Assembly: GCF_964275005.1 (NCBI RefSeq)
Contig: NC_092705.1
Location: 23,557,480 to 23,621,479 of the forward strand
Direction of reading: 5' to 3'
DNA length: 64,000 bases
Source of the DNA: Diadema setosum
Lineage: Eukaryota > Echinodermata > Echinoidea > Diadematoida > Diadematidae
Shown: piece by piece, positions 58,674 through 64,000 of the stretch
Layout: every line of letters begins with the position of its first letter
Numbering within the stretch: position 1 is the first letter of the stretch
The notes under the pieces: model-generated
What the model saw: only the letters and a program-made list of their open reading frames with translations
What the model was told of the DNA's origin: nothing
Database searches by the model: none
Program-made: the position numbers and the translations under genes

Positions 58674-58737
58674 TCTATTTCATTTCATTTCATTTCATTT
58701 CATTTCATTTCATTTCATTTCATTTTTATTTCATTTC
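58674..58737. repeat. (ATTTC)n pentanucleotide repeat
   Basis: Eleven or so ATTTC units; on the minus strand (GAAAT)n, probably the tail of a minus-strand retroelement. Confidence 0.9.
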
Positions 58738-58978
58738 CGGCCAAAGCATATAATATGACAATATCATATAAACAAATTAAGTACAATGTAACTTTTACAT
58801 TTCCAAATGAAATTTAGATATACGTCATTTATTTACATGAATCAATAAACATACTAGTTGAAGAACCTTGTCAAAAATAAACCGTGAAGGACAAACATTA
58901 ACAAATAACCACCTAGACAATAAGATAAACTGACAGGAGCATCGACTGGAATGCACAGTTTACATATCTATCCATTAA

Positions 58979-59536
58979 AGGAAACCAAAACCCAAAGAGT
59001 AATGTGGATTGAGTGAAAGCAGCAACATTAGTTGATCACATCAGTGAAAGTTTGAGGAAAATCGGACAATCGATGCAAACGTTATGAATTTTTAAAGTTT
59101 TGGTATTGGAACCCCTGGATGAGGAGACTACTAGAGATTGTGACGTATGTTTGGACAAAAATATAAAGAAAATATAAAGGGAATTCCACAAAAATTCACT
59201 TTTCTAGCGTAATGAAAGAGGACTTGACTTACCACTTTCAGAAAGCAGGGGGAATAATTGCTACCCTTAACATAAGTCAGTATCAAATTGATGGAATGTG
59301 TAATTTTCATGAAAAATGACTTTTTGTGGAATTCCCTTTATATTTTCTTTATATTGTTGTCCACACATACATCATAATCTCTAGTAGTCTCCTCATCCAG
59401 CGGTTGTAACACCAAAACTTTAAAAATTCATATCTTTCACATCGATTGTCCGATTTTCCTCAAACCGTCACTGTTGTGTTCTACTAATGTTGCTGCTTTC
59501 ACGCAATCCACATTTATCTTTGGGTTTTGGTTTCCT
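58979..59536. mobile_element. TTAA-bounded foldback element, family B
   Basis: TTAA at 58975-58978 and 59537-59540. The ends are AGGAAACCAAAACCCAAAG and its inverse. Both halves carry GTTTGAGGAAAATCGGACAA and are inverse copies nearly throughout. No coding frame. Related to the element at 7904. Confidence 0.85.
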
Positions 59537-59540
59537 TTAA

Positions 59541-60476
59541 GTATATTATTCTTTTTGTGTAAAATAAAAAGAAACCGCGGGAACTTTGATGCTTCAAAAT
59601 GGTGCCCTTCTTATAGAATAGGCTGACTTCATTATTTAGATGATAAAGCACAAAATACAATTTATATTACGATTACGTTCTTTGTGGAGACTTTAATAAT
59701 CTCCTTTTTTGTCATAATGAGCTCCACGAGGAGACATTTTTTCCTTCCGTTTTCTTTTCATTCTTTCCTTTTATTTTATTTTATTTTGTTTATATTATTT
59801 CATCATCATTTTTAATGGGGATTATTGTATTAATGTATTGTATAATGGAAGATAACTACACCACTGTTGTTATTGTAACGCAGGAATATTATATGTATTG
59901 ATATTTGATGGATTGATAAATATTTGACAGTTTGTGTGTGATATGGTATGTATCTTTTGTATTGCGGTAATGTAAACTTCAATAGTGTTTTTTTTTTTAC
60001 TCTAATGTACGTGTCTTAACCTGCCATTCGTTTTGAATGAAACGGTGGACATGTTTGTTTGGTTGGTTTTTTTTTTTTTTTTTTTTTTTTATACACATCA
60101 TTTTAACACTTCCTTGAACTTGAATAAAGTCATGATAAAACAACAACTATGAGCTCCCCTACAGACATATTTATCATTATGAGTTCCCATGAGATATTTT
60201 AGTAGCAGAAGTTTATATACATTTGTACTAACAACATTATCTGCTTGATATATCCGTTGATTCGATCTTAATATTGCCTGCGGGGCATATTATTACAATG
60301 TATTACCTTGGTCTCGTCGGCATGGGTCATGTTCGAGGAAAAAAAAAACACACGACAGGTTAATGGAAATTAGGCCCTACTACCGTGACTGTACACATTC
60401 TTGGGAACGGATTTTACTCCAGTTATTCACTGATATATCATAAGCATTCAAGATGTGGCAATGATGTCTATCACTA
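59541..60476. other. No feature recognised
   Basis: AT-rich, with T runs at 59983-59999 and 60068-60090. Confidence 0.4.
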
Positions 60477-60600
60477 AAAGGATCGTACAGCACATGTGTT
60501 GGTTGAGGTGAGGATTCAGCCTTTGACTTTTTTTGACGAGATACTCAGAAAACACATTATGTAAAAGAGCATACTCATACAGCATGAAACCGACGTGGTG
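60477..60600. mobile_element. TTAA family A, left part only
   Basis: AAAGGATCGTACAGCACATG, then GGTTGAGGTGAGGATTCAGC as in the copy at 43553. It breaks off at a GGT-rich run followed by a G run (60612-60622). Confidence 0.6.
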
Positions 60601-60890
60601 GTGGTGGTGGAGGGGGGGGGGGCTTTCAACCACCCCCTCCCCTCGCACATTAAAAAAAAAAAACACACACACACACACAAGACCCATGATTCAAGCGCCA
60701 CATTGTGAATCAAAATGGCAATATGTTTCCGTTTGAGAAGGCATGTCCCTTCATAACTTCTTCTCGATATCATACTAGGCCTACTCTGTTTGCATCATTA
60801 TGGACTTTCCGGCTATCGCGGTCTCTAAACGTCGTAATTTCTTCGAATTTCGGTTCGTTGAATCTTACATGAGATCATAGGAGAACTTCT

Positions 60891-60902
60891 GGGTCCTGTT
60901 TC

Positions 60903-60952
<50 letters not shown>

Positions 60953-61125
60953 CCACAATAATAATAAAAAAAAATGAAAAAAAGTTGATATGATAGCAAC
61001 TCTTGGTGGAATGGCAATTGTCATGACAACGCCAGAAATCCAGCTTCCTGATTGGCTGTTGCTATTGGAAGTTGCCATTCCAGCAAGAGTTGCCATCCTA
61101 ACATCTTTTATGAAATGGGGCCCTG
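60891..61125. mobile_element. GGGCCC-type MITE with an internal poly-A
   Basis: GGGTCCTGTTTCGTAAAA at the left and TTTATGAAATGGGGCCCT at the right. The arms carry GATAGCAACTCTTGGTGGAA and its inverse. A 40-plus-base A run (60906-60950) has expanded inside the left arm. Confidence 0.75.
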
Positions 61126-61129
61126 ATGA

Positions 61130-62019
61130 TGTTTAAACTTTTGCATTTGAAATCCATAAATTGGTTATGCTGGGTATAGAGTAACAGAATTCATAGTTAA
61201 AGCAAGGAGGTTTGAGAGAAGGAGTTCCAACTGGCTGTAATTACATGTATTCAAACAGCCCTCATTTTTCTATTGATGTACAGAAGAATTCCACAGGCGC
61301 GCTTGTGCCTCTGATGATCGGGGTTCCATGCCGCCGTCTGTTTGAGCAATCTGAAGATTCATAATTAACTCTTAACATAATATCGGCTATATTCTGCATG
61401 TTTACTTGTCAAATACAATGAATGGTCGCTTAATGATAAAGCATATTAAACGAAAGTAACTCCTGTCCAGGATTATGTGCAAAAGTGTAAACCTGAGCTG
61501 TATGTCGTGAAAGTATTTGAAACTGTACCCTCACTACAAAGCCGATTGTATCATCTGTCCGATCACTTCCGACAAATGAAACTAATATGGTATAATTTTC
61601 AAGTATAGATCCTTATTCATTTATATGTTAGATTAGTGTAAAATCATGTAAACTCGAGTAATTTTGATTTTTATTTCATCAATTTTTGAAAATTTTATTC
61701 GCACATCCCCGTGTCTGTATAGACAGATACATGTATGTACCGCTTGTTTTGTAAGAAGGGACAGCGAAAAGTCATTACCATCATAAAGACATATCTTCCT
61801 TTGAGAGTGACTAGTCATGGTGCAATGACGCATGAATCAATTGTCTTCCTATCTGTGGGGCAGCTCCAGTTTAGCACTTACTTCAAATATTTCTGAGAGG
61901 CGGCATGAAACATGGGATCAAAGGGAATGAGACTGTTGTTACTCCATTTCTTAAACCTCCTTGGTTAAAGGGGCCCTGAAATCCAAATGCACGTTGATTT
62001 GTGTTGATTTATGATACCC
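61130..62019. other. No feature recognised
   Basis: AT-rich single-copy-looking DNA. Only short chance frames. Confidence 0.4.
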
Positions 62020-62023
62020 TTAA

Positions 62024-62576
62024 AGGTAGGGGATACCTTTTACAGACCTCCCAAAATGCAGCAAAACATTAAATATGAACCTCAGGGGACTTGTTTAGGC
62101 CACTGCTGAGAAATTTGGAAGTCAACAGTTATCTACAATTTGAATAATGCACAAAACTCAACTACTCAGTAGTTCTGTGTGTCAGCCACACTTAGCCTTT
62201 TTGTTGCAGTCTTCTGTATTTTTTATCTATAAACACAAATCTAAAAGTATACGAGCTGATGTAATAACATATAGAGTGTGTGGCAAGAATGTATATTATA
62301 GAAATGTTTGTAAGTTTTGATGAACTTTCTTCACAAAATATACATGATGGACACACATGCAGTGCATGGGTCTGCAAAGGTAGCCTAGTAATGTACTGGA
62401 ATTTACGGTGAGCCCCGAAAAAATTCAATTCAAAATCTAACGGTCAATAAAAATGTACTAAATGTTACCTTCCACTTTCAATACTTTATGGGAGTTTCTA
62501 AAATGATACTCTCTTCAACATACCACTGTATTTATACAACTCTTCATTTAAGGCATGCAAATGGGATTCCCTACCT
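62024..62576. mobile_element. TTAA-bounded element, family D-like
   Basis: TTAA at 62020-62023 and 62577-62580. The ends are AGGTAGGGGATACC and the inverse of AGGTAGGGAATCCC. Inner similarity between the arms is weaker. Confidence 0.7.
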
Positions 62577-63153
62577 TTAACATCATTTTTGCGGTGATAG
62601 ATAGTGATAGATTGTGCATAGATTCTATTCGGATGAAGCTTGTCCAAGCGTATTGCACTGTTTTAGTTTCAGTTTCAGTAAGTTTTATTTCTCCACTTGT
62701 ATGATAGAAATCAGTATGACAAACTTAAACATGTTCACATGAAAATATAAACAGGAATACTCATTACAAATGTAATTATAATCGCAATTATAATAATACG
62801 TACTTTACGTATATGCATATTGCTACATCACTGGAATTTGTGAGCCCCCCCCCCCCCATGTCGTCATCCTTGTAAGTTGTCATAGTGTAATTTGCTTGGA
62901 TTTTCAGAATTTTCCTGCTCAAATCGAACGACAATACATTCCACATATCTATAAATTAATTATAAAGCACTATCGACTCATTTACCACATGATGCCGATG
63001 TGAAATTATGAAAATAGTCTGAATTTCCCAGCATGTTTTTTTTTTTCTTCTGTGCAGTGCGTTGTCCTTTCGCAAGATGGCGCTGTTTAAATAATCCTGC
63101 GCTTTGTAATCGGATCTGGGCCACCACCACCTCCTTTCAGTAGCTGTTCAGAA

Positions 63154-63300
63154 GGTCCTATGATAGCAACTCTTGCTGGAATGGCTAGCGTCGAGGTTAT
63201 GATAATTGTAATCCTGCTCCCTGATTGATTGTTCCTACACGTGACGAAAAGCTTCCTATTCGTGCGCTATATCTTAATATTTTTATTAAATGGGACCCTG
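63154..63300. mobile_element. GGGCCC-type MITE, shortened copy
   Basis: GGTCCTATGATAGCAACTCT at the left, as in the copy at 60891; the right end is TTATTAAATGGGACCC. Confidence 0.6.
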
Positions 63301-63479
63301 ATATCTACATTTACTAGCACCCGCAGGATACAAAGGGCTTACCTTTTTGTTTTGTTTTGTTTTTTGTAATCACGATTGCTTGATAATGTGTTTCCCAGAC
63401 ATGGAAAAATCTTAATAGACAGATAGATACGAGAAGAAAAAAAAAAAGGTGAAACAATATTTCTAAAAAGAAAATCTTA

Positions 63480-63850
63480 ACATTCAATTTAATTCAATTC
63501 AAAGTTTATTTCATTTTTCGACAAAACATTTAAGTTACACTTCTTTTGACAACAGAGGTAAACAGAACATTATGTACCGAAAAGAACGTAAAACAATTGA
63601 GGAGGACCTTATAGTAATTATACATTGTAGTAAAAAAAGAAACAGAAGTGATCGAAATGAAGTACATGTATAACTTTGCTTAAAGTGCGAAAAATGGAGA
63701 GACCCACTAAAAAGACAGAGCTTGTAGAATGTGGGCCCCTCTGGAATAATAACATCAATGGAAAGATTAATTGAAGCATCATAAATTAAAAAAAAAAGGA
63801 GAGAAAAAAAAGAGGAAGAAGTCTGGAAGCCCATTGAGAATTACATTCAC
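63480..63850 (-). mobile_element. Probable LINE 3' end, minus strand
   Basis: On the minus strand it ends AAATGAAATAAACTTTGAAT followed by TGAATTAAATTG, a repetitive tail typical of CR1-like LINEs. The 99-codon frame here is low-complexity and not convincing. Confidence 0.4.
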
Positions 63851-63890
63851 AGATAAATACACTTACTATCATAGACGTGAACAACATAGG

Positions 63891-64000
63891 ACAAGACTAG
63901 ACAACAAAACAACTGCTGGAGAAAAGGCTGTACGGGACAAAACGGGATGGACAAGACTAACAGACGCGAAAAAACATGAAACAAGACTAGACAACAAAAC
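63891..64000. repeat. Direct repeat at a 90-base period, cut by the window end
   Basis: ACAAGACTAGACAACAAAAC occurs exactly at 63891-63910 and 63981-64000, with related GACAAGACTAACAGAC between. It may be the start of a tandem array. Confidence 0.6.

Overview
The window is AT-rich, intron-rich eukaryotic DNA carrying one recognisable host gene. That gene is a plus-strand, seven-exon ADP-ribosyl cyclase (the CD38 / CD157 / Aplysia cyclase family) whose coding exons run from 19885 to 54166. Spliced by hand, the exons give a continuous 368-residue protein. It has an N-terminal signal peptide, all ten family cysteines, the two catalytic tryptophans and the two catalytic glutamates, and a C-terminal hydrophobic tail of the kind replaced by a GPI anchor. 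It would make Ca2+-mobilising nucleotides (cyclic ADP-ribose, and NAADP by base exchange) on the cell surface or in a secretory compartment.

The organism is most likely a marine invertebrate deuterostome, probably an echinoderm. This is an inference from the style of the dispersed foldback repeats, the frequent AGGCCTA words, the long introns (22.2 kb for intron 1) and the gene family. The species cannot be named from the sequence alone.

Layout: 1-19589 is upstream DNA without a recognised gene. It holds telomere-like repeats, a tRNA-derived SINE, several foldback DNA elements, a minus-strand LINE remnant (12640-13400) and a 1.29 kb foldback element (14782-16069). A CpG-rich leader (about 19620-19884) precedes exon 1 (19885-20165). 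Intron 1 (20166-42351) holds many repeats, among them a plus-strand LINE remnant (about 29700-30490) and a TTAA element (30695-33164) split by a 2.1 kb LTR-like insertion. Exons 2-7 lie at 42352-42481, 43210-43440, 47493-47572, 48085-48177, 48615-48701 and 53962-54166. Intron 6 carries a 1.03 kb near-perfect hairpin. A 3' UTR with an AATAAA at 54629 follows, and 54.7-64 kb is again repeat-rich DNA without a recognised gene.

The repeat landscape is dominated by non-autonomous, fully palindromic DNA elements. At least eight are bounded on both sides by TTAA, and others by TA or by exact 8-bp repeats. Microsatellites and 18 runs of ten or more C or G bases are also present. No rRNA, CRISPR array or prokaryotic feature was seen. 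Most short open frames are chance frames in repeats.
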